DNA from: Leuctra nigra
Taxonomy: Eukaryota > Arthropoda > Insecta > Plecoptera > Leuctridae
DNA length: 64,000 nt
Direction of reading: 5' to 3'
NCBI GenBank assembly: GCA_934045905.1
Contig: OW203762.1
Coordinates: 47,455,411 to 47,519,410, forward strand
Shown here: one piece after another, positions 46,798 to 57,856 of the stretch
Layout: each line of letters starts with the position of its first letter
Position numbering within the stretch: position 1 is the first letter of the stretch
Program-made: the position numbers and the translations under genes
Notes under the pieces: model-generated
What the model was told of the DNA's origin: nothing
The model's database searches: none
Seen by the model: the letters and a program-made list of their open reading frames with translations, nothing else

Positions 46798-48615
46798 ATT
46801 AAAAAACACTTCGTGTAAAAATAACAGCCAAGTCTCTTCAACTAAAAAAAAAATATGAAATCTAAAAATTCTGCACTGAAAAGTAGTGATATCAAAAAAT
46901 GAGCCAAGTCAAAACTTTATTTGAAAATCAAAAAATACTTGGCGCATCGTGTATATAAAAAGCTTGGAAGTATAGGCCAATTATAAAATATACATAAAAT
47001 ATCCAAATACATAGTACACCTATAATGCCCTAAAAAAACGATGCGCCAAGTATTTTTTGATTTTCAAATAATGTTTTGACTTGGCTAATTTTTTGATATC
47101 ACTACTTTTCAGTGCAGAATTTTTAGATTTCATATTTTTTTTTAGTTGAAGAGACTTGGCTGGTATTTTTACACGAAGTGTTTTTAAGGGGATATCACTA
47201 CTTTTTTTAGTTTATTCTTACAACTTGTGACAATCGAATGAACAATTTACTATATCCTTAAAAAAAATCACCCTTTACAATTTGGTTATTTTCATGAAGA
47301 ATAGCAAAGGTTTCATTCCAATCGGTCAACCAAGTTCCGAGATATGGCAACATATCCGTTGTCAAAATGGCTGCTGAACTTTCTGCACTGCCACATAGAA
47401 TTTATAACTATATATGATGTGTATCATTTTAAGCTTTCTGAATATGTATTTATTGTATAGGAGGGGATTATAATAATTTATAAATTTGAATGACGTCATT
47501 TCCGGTCTCATAAATAGGAACATTCTAGTTTGACTGTTCCTATTCCATAGAGATGGCCTTCCGAATCGTTTCGCGCTAGTTTCATACCGATCTGTCAACC
47601 AGTTTTCGAGATATGGCGTTTCTTCCGGTTTCAAAATGGCTGCTGAAATCACTGACTCCTTGAATTATAATTTAAACATGATTACATTTTATTATAAGCT
47701 GTCTGAAATAGTATATTTATTGCATCAACATGTAAATTTGTGAGATTCTTAAAAAGTGTGACGTCATTTCCCGTTTTGGTATGGAAAACTGCAAATATTA
47801 TTGATGATAATACATAAAGTTGACCGTCTAAATTGTTTAGCGCTGGTTTCGTTCAAATCTATTTAGCCGTTATTGATATATGATGTCACTTCCGGTTTCA
47901 AAATGGCGGCTTCCGGTTGGTTTTATAACAAGTCAAATGAGATATCAAAAGTACATACGTTACATAAATATCAAAATAATCGGATCAAATTTGTTGCCGA
48001 AATGCCAATCGATGTATTTCAAATTTCATGACGTCATTTCCGGTTTCGTTAACATAAATTTTAGTCTGTTGCTATTTATAATCCATATAGTTGACCGTCC
48101 GAATCGTTTGGCGCTATTTTCGTTCCAATCAGCTCAGCCGTTGTCGAGATATGATGTCACTTCCGGTTTCAAAATGGCGGCACAAAAAAAGTCAAGGGGG
48201 GGAGGGCAAATCAGACGCCAAAAGTGCACACGTGGTAAAAATGTGAGATCAATCGGTTCAGCCGTTTAGGCTGTGGCCTGTTTACCGGATTTGAATTCCA
48301 GGAGACTACTACTACTACTACTACTGAGATTATTATTATTATTATTATGAAAACCGCCCTAAAACACGGTTTTCACGGCCCTCTAGCTCGCAAAGGGCGT
48401 AACCTATTGTTCCCAAATTTGGTATATGTTGTAGGGTGGGCCATTGCTCGAAATTGAGATATTTCCCAACAATGTGAGATTCCCCAATTTTAAGATCCAG
48501 TAGGCCGAAAATGCCACTTTGATGCCTACAGTAAAAGTGGGTTTGCTCCAGCCTTTATATGAGAGTGTGCGCGCGCCGTACGACTTGGCTGGCGTGGAGC
48601 GACCGCTCCACTAGA
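46798..48615. repeat. Compound repeat family P, copy 3
   Basis: Inverted arms at about 46800-46960 and 47030-47230 (tacttggcgcatcg vs cgatgcgccaagta) have only a ~70-bp spacer. A degenerate array follows with CRE/ETS/YY1-like units near 47490, 47610, 47760, 47880, 48030 and 48150 (for example cacttccggtttcaaaatgg), about 115-150 bp apart. The tail contains atcggttcagccgtttaggc, (ACT)n and (ATT)n runs near 48308-48345, and the terminal words gccgtacgacttggctgg and cgctccactagat. Same order as copy 2. Confidence 0.7.
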
Positions 48616-49518
48616 TTAAAGACTGCACAATATATGCTTTTTATCCTTCTCAAGTAGTTACTAAATACTCAAATTGACTGGCAAATAAAGAAGCCAAGTG
48701 CCTCATGGGATTGCTGAACTCCCAGTGAAAAATTTACTGCATTTTTGTCAGGAAGAAATCAGTTCTTTCTTGCGTATCGACCGAAAGCAAGGAGCTCCAG
48801 GAAACAGTCCAAACTTACGACACCAAGTCTCAAAACTGTGTCACGCCAGTAAAATAACATTTATTATAAACAGGAACAACATATTTGGAAATAGTAAACA
48901 AAATCAAATAGGTCGATCTCCAAATAAATTTCGATCAGACCAAAAACACATTTTCACAACTGAAATCAATTAATATTATCAAACTTTGATCCTTCGCGGG
49001 AGCATTGCTCTACTAAAATAACGACTAGATTTTAATAAGACCAATGTGACGGATCATTGCCAACGGACAGTATTTTAGGTGATAAGATTTTTAGTAGTCT
49101 CTTTGTTTATTTCGACATTGCGGCTACAAAAACATGCCGATCCGTAATTTGTTCTGAATGTTGAATAATGTGACTGCAACATGAGCAAATAAAAGTATCA
49201 GTTCTAAAACCATTGCAACCACATTACGAGGAAACGTACATTTGGACAGTTTTATGAAACGTATTGTTTCAGACATGTCTAAGAAACGTATCAACGTGAA
49301 CAATTCAACTCTGTTTACTTCTAATAATGAGTTGCCTGGACACAAACCCGGCCATCTCCACGTCCCATGTTTCGGAGAGGAACAGGAATAAAGTTACGTA
49401 CTCTTGAACTGGTAGCGGGAAGAAGTCGATTTCAATGCGCGTTTTGATAAGTTTGACATTTTTAGAGGGTGTTATGTTCTAAAAGATGAAGAAACACAAC
49501 AGTTTTAAACACCGTAAC
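48616..49518. other. Intergenic, no gene recognised
   Basis: Small ORFs at 48698-48973 (+) and 49124-49345 (-) have no family or structural support. Confidence 0.4.
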
Positions 49519-49765
49519 TTAAGTCCCATTTACAGGGTAAAATTTCCTATAAAATCTTTTATAAAATCTTTTCTTCAAATACATTTTACTGTTTAAACAA
49601 GACATATGATAAAATGTTCTGTTAAAGGGTTGTGTCAAATCTTTTATCATATAAAGCATGTTCTATTTCTGTAAAAGATGTTATAAAAGATCGTACAAAA
49701 GATTTTAACAAAGATTTTATAAAAAAGGATTTTATTGGAAATTTTACCGTGTAAATGGGGCTTAA
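49519..49765. mobile_element. MITE with TTAA ends
   Basis: TTAA-gtcccatttacagggtaaaa at the left and ttttaccgtgtaaatggggc-TTAA at the right form a terminal inverted repeat. The interior has repeated, inverted ataaaatcttt words. Its termini are related to those of the nested pair at 11901-12276. The TTAA duplication fits piggyBac-type elements. Confidence 0.75.
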
Positions 49766-49819
49766 CTCAAATATGTTTTTTGTGTGGAGATGGCTCATTT
49801 TGTATCTGGGCAATTCTCA

Positions 49820-49825
49820 TTTATT
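49820..49825 (-). terminator. Polyadenylation signal of SP2
   Basis: AATAAA on the minus strand, about 130 bp after the SP2 stop codon. Confidence 0.5.
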
Positions 49826-49953
49826 TTACATTTTATTTTATACTAAAACTTATTCGTAAAAAAGCGCCTACAACGTATTTTACCAAATTAACATGTTGTT
49901 ATTAATACCGAGTATAGTGATAGTTCATGACTTCGTTAATCTCGAAACACGAC

Positions 49954-50274
49954 TCATGTATATTTATTACTTTTTCGGAAATTGTATGGTATGAACACCA
50001 AACCTCCTGATGCCGCCTCCTGCATTCCCTCACCGACATCCTTCTTGACGTCGTGGCTCGACGTCGGCGTCGGTGCCGGCGGGTTCTTGGGGATGATTTC
50101 AATGACGGATTCGTTGTGGTTCGACGACGGCGTCAAGTTCTGGAGGGTGGGGACGACGTCGGCGTCGGCACTGGAGTGTGCGGGGGTGGGGACGACGTCG
50201 GCCTTGACGGTGCCCAAGTCGATCCGGGGAAACACCAGGCAGCCGGCGACGACCGCGATCAGGAGGTGGCGAGA
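49954..50274 (-). CDS. SP2 exon 2: secreted protein with SGGLVFIPYNFRK end
   Basis: Main exon of a 111-aa secreted protein of the local family. The acceptor is gttgttcag|TCT in phase 0. It encodes SRHLLIAVVAGCLVF (signal peptide core), then a Thr/Pro/Ser- and Asp-rich region with an imperfect repeat (ADVVPTPAHSS, ADADVVPTLQN), two Asn sequons (NLT, NES), IIPKNPPAPTPTSS, an acidic EGMQEAAS and the family motif GGLVFIPYNFRK close to the end (SNKYT, stop at 49954). Its basic tail is the shortest of the family. The reading frame extends upstream of the first Met because the true start is in exon 1. Not recognised as a known protein. Confidence 0.8.
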   Translation of the reverse strand, partial: SRHLLIAVVAGCLVFPRIDLGTVKADVVPTPAHSSADADVVPTLQNLTPSSNHNESVIEIIPKNPPAPTPTSSHDVKKDVGEGMQEAASGGLVFIPYNFRKSNKYT

Positions 50275-50925
50275 CTGAACAACACGGTCATGATATCTCA
50301 GTCAGCGCCCAATGTGTTGGTTCATGGAGAATTAATGTGCTGGGCTTATGACGACAGAGTACAGCAATTGATTGTAAGATGTATTAGGGAAGGAGGTCTT
50401 AGAGTAGAGGTCTTTACAACATTCCAACACCAAGGAAATTAGGGAATTTGGTAAGATATTTTATAGTTCTGTTATCGGTTTCCGTTCTGTTATCGGTCAT
50501 CGGTTTTTATTTATCATAATTACATTTATATTTGTAAGTTTAATATTTGGTGTGAATCTAATTTTTATTATTTATGGCTTTATACTAAATGCAAAATCTA
50601 GACAACAGTAATTTCTCAGATTTAACCAACACTTATTTACCAATAACAATAGTAGACATGGACACATGATTTTTTTATATTCCAGTAATTTCAATCTCAC
50701 AAATTTTGAGCTGATAGCTTTTGTATTGTTCCTAGATCTCCAGAAACATAAACATCAGTTCAAAAGTAAATAAACTATGTTATAAAGATCAGAACATTAA
50801 TGCAATGTTAACCCCCACAATCATCTAAATGGGATCAAGTCGGCTCGAACACGAGTCTCCCGAATAAAGTCCAATTATCTCTTCAAGACCAACAAGACTT
50901 ATGAAAATCTAAACAAGAAACTCAC

Positions 50926-50940
50926 CATCTCACGAACCAT
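50926..50940 (-). CDS. SP2 exon 1 (5 codons)
   Basis: Minus strand: ATG GTT CGT GAG ATG|gtgagt, giving MVREM in phase 0, continued by SRHLLIAVV in exon 2. The intron is 651 bp. A CTATAAGT box about 100 bp upstream (plus-strand 51036-51045) fits a promoter. Confidence 0.75.
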
Positions 50941-51035
50941 TGTTTGACTCAACGCAAATCGCTCTTTCTCCTGGATATTCAAGCCAACTCGACTCGGTGT
51001 TGTTTTGATCAGTACTCCAGTAATGCGCAGTTCAG

Positions 51036-51045
51036 TTACTTATAG
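51036..51045 (-). promoter_or_regulatory. TATA box of SP2
   Basis: Minus strand CTATAAGTAA, about 100 bp before the SP2 ATG. This is similar to the spacing in SP3 and SP5. Confidence 0.5.
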
Positions 51046-51574
51046 AGATACAACATTTGTAAATGATTCCTGTCAACACGTCGCTTAACCTTCCACTAAT
51101 TACTGTAAACATTATTCGTCTGAGAGTGAGATCAGCGCCGAGGCCGCAATGATTATCCATCAACGCGTCTCAAACATACAGATCAAGTCGATAGCTATAT
51201 CTCTGGCCATGCTAAACGAGTATCGACTCAGCTTTTCGCCGATGTTCTTTCATTTGAAGAGCAATTCACAAGAGCAATACACAATCTTAGACGAAATATA
51301 TTTCGTCTAAGCACAAACTCAAGAATTGTAGAAAAATCCAAATAATGAAAGTAGTGAGGAATCTATCTAGTTCAAATTATATTACAAAACTTGAAAATTA
51401 ATATAAACAGTTTTTGAACTTTCCTCTCTGGTATTGTCATGCAATTCACTGAATATAATATTGCAAAGTTTCACTTCGGCACTCACGTTTGCAATGCTAT
51501 GATGCTTGAAAAAGTCTTTGAGGAGGGTATGAGCTGTATCGCACTTACGAGAGAGTGCCTCTGAGTTGAACTGG

Positions 51575-52669
51575 TTACAACCTCCAGCCCCTTCTGAGGT
51601 AATAGTTGAAGAGTCTGGGGTTGAACCAGGGCCAGTAGCGTGAGTAGTGAGGTCTCCTGTAGCGATAAGAAGGTCTGTAGCGAGCGAGAGAGGCGTCGCG
51701 TTGAGAACTCAACTTACGAGGAAAAACCAAGCCATTCTCTGCCGTTTCCAAGTCACCCGTTAGACCATATCTCGCCGTTTCCAAGTCGTCCGTTAGACCA
51801 TTCTCTCCCGTTTCCAAATCACCTGTTATTTCGTTTTCTCCCGTTTCCAAATCACCTGTTACTTCATTCTCTATCGTTTTCTTGTTGTCTACCTGCTTCA
51901 AATCTTCTCTTTTCAATGCTCCCCGTTCAATCGGTGCTACAATGCGATCAATAGGTGCTGCAATGTCATCAACAGGTGGAAGAAGGTGATCAGCAGGTTC
52001 TACAATTCCATCAACGGGTGGAAGAATGTGGTCAGCAGGTTCTACAATTCCATCAACGGGTGGAAGAATGTGATCAGCAGGTGCTTCAATGACATCAACA
52101 GGTGGAAGAATGTGATCAGCAGCTACAATTCCATCAACAGGTGGAAGAATGTGGTCAGCAGGTGCTTCAATGACATTAACAGGTGGATGAATGTGATCAG
52201 CAGGCTCTACAATTCCATCAACAGGTGGAAGAATGTGGTCAGCAGGTGCTTCAATGACATCAACAGGTGGAAGAATGTGATCAGCAGGTGCTTCAGTGAC
52301 ATCAACAGGTGGAAGAATGTGATCAGCAGGTGCTTCAATGACATTAACAGGTGGATGAATGTGATCAGCAGGCTCTACAATTCCATCAACAGGTGGAAGA
52401 ATGTGGTCAGCAGGTGCTTCAATGACATCAACAGGTGGAAGAATGTGATCAGCACGTTTCACAATGCGATGTACAGGTGCAGGAATGTAATCAGCAGGTG
52501 CAAGAAGGCCCGGTATGTGATCTTGTGGTGTAATAATGAAATCGCCCGGCACAATGATGCCTTGTTGAGATGCAACACTGTGTTGTTCAGGTGGAGGAAG
52601 TGGAACTACTTGTTGATTAACAGCGCCAGTGTTGCCAACGAGGATCAGAACAACCAGAACCCTCTTCAT
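51575..52669 (-). CDS. SP3 exon 2: secreted ADHILPPVD-repeat protein
   Basis: Main exon of a 369-aa secreted protein. The acceptor is ctgttttccag|ATG in phase 0. Parts in order: signal peptide (MKRVLVVLILVGNTGAV), a Pro/Gln/His lead-in, 12 repeats of 14 residues (ADHILPPVDVIEAP and ADHILPPVDGIVEP variants, 42-bp units; the eighth is shortened), a spacer, four GDLETGEN-type repeats of 11 residues, then AENGLVF (about 315-321) and a C-terminal tail very rich in Arg, Tyr and Trp (RYRPSYRYRRPHYSRYWPWF). GDLETAE is shared with SP4, GLVF with SP1, SP2 and SP5. Its His-Asp and Pro-Val periodicity suggests a structural extracellular protein (inference). The antisense frame is also open across the repeats but is a shadow. 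Confidence 0.85.
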   Translation of the reverse strand: MKRVLVVLILVGNTGAVNQQVVPLPPPEQHSVASQQGIIVPGDFIITPQDHIPGLLAPADYIPAPVHRIVKRADHILPPVDVIEAPADHILPPVDGIVEPADHIHPPVNVIEAPADHILPPVDVTEAPADHILPPVDVIEAPADHILPPVDGIVEPADHIHPPVNVIEAPADHILPPVDGIVAADHILPPVDVIEAPADHILPPVDGIVEPADHILPPVDGIVEPADHLLPPVDDIAAPIDRIVAPIERGALKREDLKQVDNKKTIENEVTGDLETGENEITGDLETGENGLTDDLETARYGLTGDLETAENGLVFPRKLSSQRDASLARYRPSYRYRRPHYSRYWPWFNPRLFNYYLRRGWRL

Positions 52670-52740
52670 CTGGAAAACAGATTATGATATGTAAACCCCA
52701 TTTGATATCTTTGCCATCTGCTTGAAGCAGGATAACTCAC

Positions 52741-52755
52741 CGCTTTGGCATTCAT
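52741..52755 (-). CDS. SP3 exon 1 (5 codons)
   Basis: Minus strand: ATG AAT GCC AAA GCG|gtgagt, giving MNAKA in phase 0, followed after a 71-bp intron by MKRVLVVLIL. The Met at the start of exon 2 could also serve as a start, but the family pattern favours exon 1. Confidence 0.75.
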
Positions 52756-52856
52756 GATCTCTGCGTTTCTTCACTACAAGTAGCGTCAGGAACACTTCTC
52801 GAGGCACGTTGCACAGCAGTAGACGTTAGTATAGTGAGAATTAACCCTTCAAATCG

Positions 52857-52866
52857 TCTATATATG
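52857..52866 (-). promoter_or_regulatory. TATA box of SP3
   Basis: Minus strand CATATATAGA, about 105 bp upstream of the SP3 ATG. Confidence 0.55.
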
Positions 52867-53268
52867 CCTCTAAATCCTTTGTACGTTCATTAGCCACCTT
52901 CACTTTGCCTGTGTCAACATTGCAAGTAAACAGCTCTTAACTGGCGCAATAAGTAAACTGGCGGTCAATGCTATAGGAAGTAAAAACCAAGGATAAAGTA
53001 AACAGATTTTTCTCGCTGAGATTTTGCCACAGCCCTATACGTAATTTTCTTTTCCTTGTCTTTCTGTGTAAACACACCCCTGAATTATGATAATCGAAAG
53101 AATAAGATGTAAACATCGTGAGGAAATTGTAAATCACGAAGTCACATAGCATCTGCTGTTGTTAATATGCCATTAAAATGTTTCGAGACAACATTTCTAT
53201 GCAAGATAACAATGACTACACAGAAGGAAAAATAATTTATAAACACACTTGTTTAAATAAAATAAATA

Positions 53269-53274
53269 TTTATT
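53269..53274 (-). terminator. Polyadenylation signal of SP4
   Basis: AATAAA on the minus strand, about 235 bp past the SP4 stop codon. Confidence 0.55.
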
Positions 53275-53506
53275 TTTAAACATGCTCTTTAAACTGCAGT
53301 AAAAAAATATTTGACTTTGTTTTGCTGTCAAAATATTATACAAAAATAAAACTTCAGTAAATCATGATTAGATAGGCAATTGTACCATATTGTACTAGGT
53401 ATAATTCTTCTACTCTTCCAACAAAGTGGAATTAAGATAGCGACTACAATGATAAGATTATAAATCTGACTCGACTCGGCAGTGATGGATGAAGCTGAAC
53501 GCCCCT

Positions 53507-54151
53507 CTAGCCGCCCCCTGGAGCAGCCGTGGTGGACGTCGGCTGGCGGCTCTGGGGACGGCGACGTCGTTTAGGCTTCTTGAAGTTGATGACGTACACG
53601 CCAGCCGTCTCCGCCGTCTCCAAATCTCCTGATCCTCCGCTCACCGTTAGAGGTGCAGCAAAGCGCCGTTCAAGTGCAGGACTTTCAGGTGCAGGACTTT
53701 CAGGTGCAAGACTCTCAGGTGCAAGACTCTCAGATGCAAGACTTTCAGGTGCAAGACTTTCAGATGCAAGACTTTCAGGTGCAAGACTTTCAGGTGCAAG
53801 ACTTTCAGGTGCAAGACTTTCAGGTGCAAGACTTTCAGGTGCAAGACTCTCAGGTGCAAGACTCTCAGATGCAAGACTTTCAGGTGCAAGACTTTCAGGT
53901 GCAAGACTTTCAGGTGCAACACTTTCAGATGCAAGACTTTCAGGTGCAAGACTTTCAGGTGCAAGACTTTCAGGTGCAAGACTCTCAGGTGCAAGACTTT
54001 CAGATGCAAGACTTTCAGGTGCAAGACTTTCAGGTGCAAGACTTTCAGATGCAAGACTTTCAGGTGCAAGACTCTCAGGTGCAAGATTCTCATGGGAGGC
54101 GGAGGCGGTTTCACACACGAGCAGAATCAGCACAACGAAAACGGTCTTCAT
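53507..54151 (-). CDS. SP4 exon 2: secreted LAPES-repeat protein
   Basis: Main exon of a 221-aa secreted protein. The acceptor is attttgttttag|ATG in phase 0. The signal peptide is MKTVFVVLILLVCETASA. Then come about 27 uninterrupted five-residue repeats (LAPES, with LASES, VAPES and PAPES variants) encoded by a 15-bp unit (gcaagactttcaggt on the plus strand). Next is ALERRFAAPLTVSGGS, the family junction GDLETAETAGVYV, INFKKPKRRRR and a Ser/Thr/Pro tail ending in GGG (stop at 53507). The Ser- and Pro-rich acidic repeat would be extended and could be phosphorylated or O-glycosylated (inference). The repeat unit has no stops in several frames, so long antisense ORFs here are artefacts. Not recognised as a known protein. 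Confidence 0.85.
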   Translation of the reverse strand: MKTVFVVLILLVCETASASHENLAPESLAPESLASESLAPESLAPESLASESLAPESLAPESLAPESLAPESLASESVAPESLAPESLAPESLASESLAPESLAPESLAPESLAPESLAPESLAPESLASESLAPESLASESLAPESLAPESPAPESPALERRFAAPLTVSGGSGDLETAETAGVYVINFKKPKRRRRPQSRQPTSTTAAPGGG

Positions 54152-54420
54152 CTAAAACAAAATATTTCAGAGTACAGTTGCAAGACTGTTGCGTTTATCC
54201 ATGACATTAAACCGATAAGATTCATTTTGAAGAACTACAATCGAACGGTGTTTCGAAATAAAAAAATTACATAAATGAACAAATACGTTCAAATTATTTT
54301 CCTTTAGGAATATTTTGAAAGATTCTCAGAATGAATGTAATTTCAAATTTGATATAAATACATTGTCTTTTCTTCTGTAGTAAGTCAGAGAATAAACTGG
54401 AAAGGTAAAAGAGAACTCAC

Positions 54421-54441
54421 CACCACAGCTTTGATCTTCAT
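54421..54441 (-). CDS. SP4 exon 1 (7 codons)
   Basis: Minus strand: ATG AAG ATC AAA GCT GTG GTG|gtgagt, giving MKIKAVV in phase 0 before MKTVFVVLIL. The intron is 269 bp. No clear TATA box was seen upstream, unlike the other members. Confidence 0.75.
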
Positions 54442-54444
54442 GGT

Positions 54445-55578
54445 TCGCAGAACCTCGAGTAGAACTCTCAATGACTTGACTCCTCACAGAACTCTTCACA
54501 TCTGACACAATACTTGCGTCTCCGTGACCATCTTCATGCCGCTACTTTCTTCACATGTCCGCATAAACAAATCAAGTAAATACAACAAGTAGGTGAAAGT
54601 CCCAGGTTCGAGGTCTAGTCCGGGCTTTGCTGACTGCGTGCTGCAGTGATTAGGTACTTTCATCTGTAAGGGAGATTTGACAGCGATGTCTCCGAAATAA
54701 CGTAACGAGTATGATAATTCAAAAGCAGATTGAGGGAAGTATCTTGTAACTTCTGTAATGCAATTTTTTATTTCCACTTGATCCACCTGCTGACTCTACA
54801 ACTGTTACTCCTTGACGATGCGCCATCTGTAGGAGGTGACGTGAGTTGAGGATCCCGTCGAGACACTGATAACAGGTAGAGGGGTGTCGTTACGCTCGCT
54901 CACCCCAGACTTCTGTTCCAACGGCAGCACGGTCTTGAATGCTCACCCATCCAAGAACTGACCCGTGCACAACGCGAGGGCCGAGGTAGAGCAGGGATTG
55001 TAATTCTACATTATCGCTGATTAGCATGTGCAATGTCTGGGCTATGGACTATACTGCTCTGTAATACTGAGACATCGAGTAGGCGGCTGCAACGCATGAT
55101 CAAACGAAGTGATGTCACAATAATCTTATTTGTTACGTATTTCAATAATCAGTCGTCAAGATGAATACGAGAGCATACTACTGAAGTAATATTCAAAAAA
55201 TGTATTTACTTATAAAGTATTGACTAAACAAATAAATGACATTTTCATTAAGTTTTCCTTATTTTTTTGGCAAATGTTTGAAATGAGTTGTGTGCAAGTC
55301 TGTGAGATGCAGTTGGTGGTTCTTCAGTCCACTGAATCGAATGGTTGATTGTGATGGTTTATCAAGACGTTTTGACAGACTTTTCTCTACCACTTTCAAG
55401 TGAATACTTCGTGGACCGCAGACATCATCTAAATCTTTTAAATATCATGTAACTTTACAAATAGCGAAGGAATTTCGTTTGTCTTCTGTTTCTCGTAGAA
55501 CTATACTTTACAGACATATATTTGATCAGATGACACGACAGTTGAGAAGAGAATTCTACAGTTTCCAAGATAGAAGAT
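54445..55578. other. Intergenic between SP4 and SP5
   Basis: No gene recognised. Near 54600 cccaggttcgaggtctagtc resembles a tRNA B box but lacks a cloverleaf. Confidence 0.45.
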
Positions 55579-55584
55579 TTTTAT
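55579..55584 (-). terminator. Polyadenylation signal of SP5
   Basis: AATAAA on the minus strand, about 260 bp past the SP5 stop codon. Confidence 0.5.
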
Positions 55585-55840
55585 TCCAAAAGATTACAAT
55601 CGTACAAAATAATAATAATAGTAATAATAAGTAATGTACAAAATGATAGTATTTACATTCAACATTTTAACCAACCGATAAAATATTTTAGAGGTTGATT
55701 GATTCTAATTGTTTTGTTGTTGACGAATACAATCATCATTTGGTCACACAGGTGCATAAATTAACACAATCTTTACATTTCAAATAAATACAAAAATATA
55801 TTACAAAAATAAGTTATGTATGAGAGGCAGTGTTGCCTCT

Positions 55841-56215
55841 TCATGAGCGGTTGCACGCTGCGCGCCTCTTCGCTGCGTGATGACGATTTCGCCTGCGCTG
55901 CTCAGTTGTTTTCCTGTACCGGAAGTAGGGTCTGAAGACGAGCGCCGCCGCCGTGTCCATCATCTCGTCCTCCGGCACCACGACTTCCACGTCGCCGTTC
56001 GGCTCCACGATCACCTCCTCGACCTCGACCTCGTTGTCCTCGAGGGGCAGCTCGGTGACGCCGACGTCGTCCTCCGCGACGAGCTCTTGTCGCGTGATGA
56101 TGACGACCTCGCGGATGTTGGAGGCGGGGTCGACGGTGGTGACGTCAGAGGCGTCCCGACGCGTGGGATTGGCGACGGTCAAGGTTGCCGCCACCAGGAC
56201 GAGCAGTGCGATCAT
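55841..56215 (-). CDS. SP5 exon 2: acidic secreted protein with ALVFRPYFRYRK motif
   Basis: Main exon of a 129-aa secreted protein. The acceptor is ctccgattcag|ATG in phase 0. The signal peptide is MIALLVLVAATLTVA. A strongly acidic middle follows (EDDVGVTELPLEDNEVEVEE, then VIVEPNGDVEVVVPEDE), then the family motif MMDTAAALVFRPYFRYRK (residues about 90-107) and a basic tail (EQRRRNRHHAAKRRAACNRS, stop at 55841). The motif is closest to SP1 (GLVFRPKFRYR). An acidic domain joined to a basic tail could self-associate or bind matrix (inference). GC-rich exon in AT-rich surroundings. Not recognised. Confidence 0.85.
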   Translation of the reverse strand: MIALLVLVAATLTVANPTRRDASDVTTVDPASNIREVVIITRQELVAEDDVGVTELPLEDNEVEVEEVIVEPNGDVEVVVPEDEMMDTAAALVFRPYFRYRKTTEQRRRNRHHAAKRRAACNRS

Positions 56216-56269
56216 CTGAATCGGAGAGATAATATGTTAGACACACGAAATTATAGTCATTTTGCATTA

Positions 56270-56800
56270 TTGAGCGAGCGACTCCTTTTGTCTTTTTTGG
56301 CACGGACCTCTGTGTTTTTTTGTTTTTTTTTCTGTTACTAAGGACTACAGGTTACAGTTTTTCTTCGATCGAGCTGAAATTTTGCACACATGTACGGACC
56401 ATTACTGGGCGTTGCAGCAGTTTGTTTGAAATCCGCTGATTGGTTCCAATTTAAAAAAAAATGTTGTGCCGATCAATTTGAAATTTTCACAAGTAATTAC
56501 AACCAACATTGTCCCCAATCTTACAAAGTTTTAGCCAAATCCTTGTATTGGTTAAAATTTAAAACCATATTAGCTGTGATTTTTTTGAAATTTAAACTAG
56601 AACCGATTGACCGATCAACTTAAAACTTCGCATGAATAAAGCTGTACCAAACCGGTACCAATTTTATTCTATAATTTTGAAATATTTGACAAATGTATAC
56701 TAAATGTTCATCCCTGCCTTCTTGATGTTTCAGTTCCAAGGCCTAGAGCAGCTGATACTTGAGAACGCATATCAAATCGGATGCAGTACGAAGGCTCTCT
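56270..56800 (+). mobile_element. Helentron-like family H, 3'-truncated copy
   Basis: It starts ttgagcgagcgactccttt and runs through ctgaaattttgcacacatg to tcggatgcagtacgaaggct, then stops before the 3' hairpin. It lies in SP5 intron 1. Confidence 0.7.
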
Positions 56801-57574
56801 TAAAATGTTGCATTATTTGTAAGTTGACATCATCATTCCCTGCTCTCCAAATTCGCACCAAACCGGTTTGACTTACAAAATATATTGTACTCCCATTGTA
56901 AGGTTGCTTTACGCCCTCTCCCCCCATAAATTCATCAATTGATCAATGGTTCTATGTTCTATGTAATTGATCGAAATTCCCGAACATTTCTTTTCGATGA
57001 CAGAATAGAATGGTGATTAGAAGAAAGCATTATAAGTTAAAAGTTTCTTTTACATCCTCGTTTTCTTTTTGAATATAAAACTACAACAAACATCAAAGTT
57101 TCATATTACCCGAGCTTTCTACTGAAAACATTTTCGAACATCGCTTGTTTGAAAGTTCTGTTTGTAGAAACACGAAGTTTCCCTGGAGTTGGGACCACAG
57201 AGACGCAAGCTCTCTCAGGTAAACTTCAAGGATTTTTCTTACTGAGAATAAAGCTGAACGAGAGCTAGACTCAATAACATTTTAACTGCTTTTTTACGCA
57301 TTATACAATTGTATTATCTTTCATTAGTGATATTGGTTTCAAGTCAAAAGATACCGATACCGTATTTAGTGTATTTAGTAGGTACCATATTTTCAAATTC
57401 AAAGTTCAAAATTGTATTTATTCTATTGCATTTTTACATACATACATATCTAGACAATAAGAAGCAGTATTACGTTATAGTTTTATTAATAACACATTAA
57501 TAAATACCCACATAAGCAAATGCTTGTGTGTGGGAGAGGGGTTTGTAGGTTAAATACTGTTTAAACATTCAAGA

Positions 57575-57603
57575 TGATTTTGCGATGCGATGCGATGCGA
57601 TTT
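57575..57603. repeat. (GCGAT)n microsatellite
   Basis: About four units of gcgat inside SP5 intron 1. Confidence 0.75.
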
Positions 57604-57856
57604 TAGTGGATACTTGATGTGAGTCAAACCCGTGATAAAATTTTGCATTATTGAAAGTGAATCTAAATCGCAATATTACGTTATTTTAATAGAAACAGGT
57701 GGCAGGTGAATTTCTTTAGTAATATTAGCACAATTTGTACAATGTAGATTAATAAAGATATTTTACATGAACCGTTCTTTCGAAAAGCAACTGAGCCTTT
57801 GTTCGGTCAAGTGGTATTCCAGCATTCAAGTCTCCAAGGACTGCTTTTGTACTTAC

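Noticed and set aside
51986..52687. Plus-strand ORF of 233 codons (RWKNVISR repeats)
   Set aside because: Antisense of the SP3 42-bp array. No signal peptide or splice context.
53529..54204. Plus-strand ORFs of 183 and 208 codons (GARLS, QVQDF repeats)
   Set aside because: Shadows of the SP4 15-bp repeat. The minus frame has the signal peptide, splice sites and family motif.
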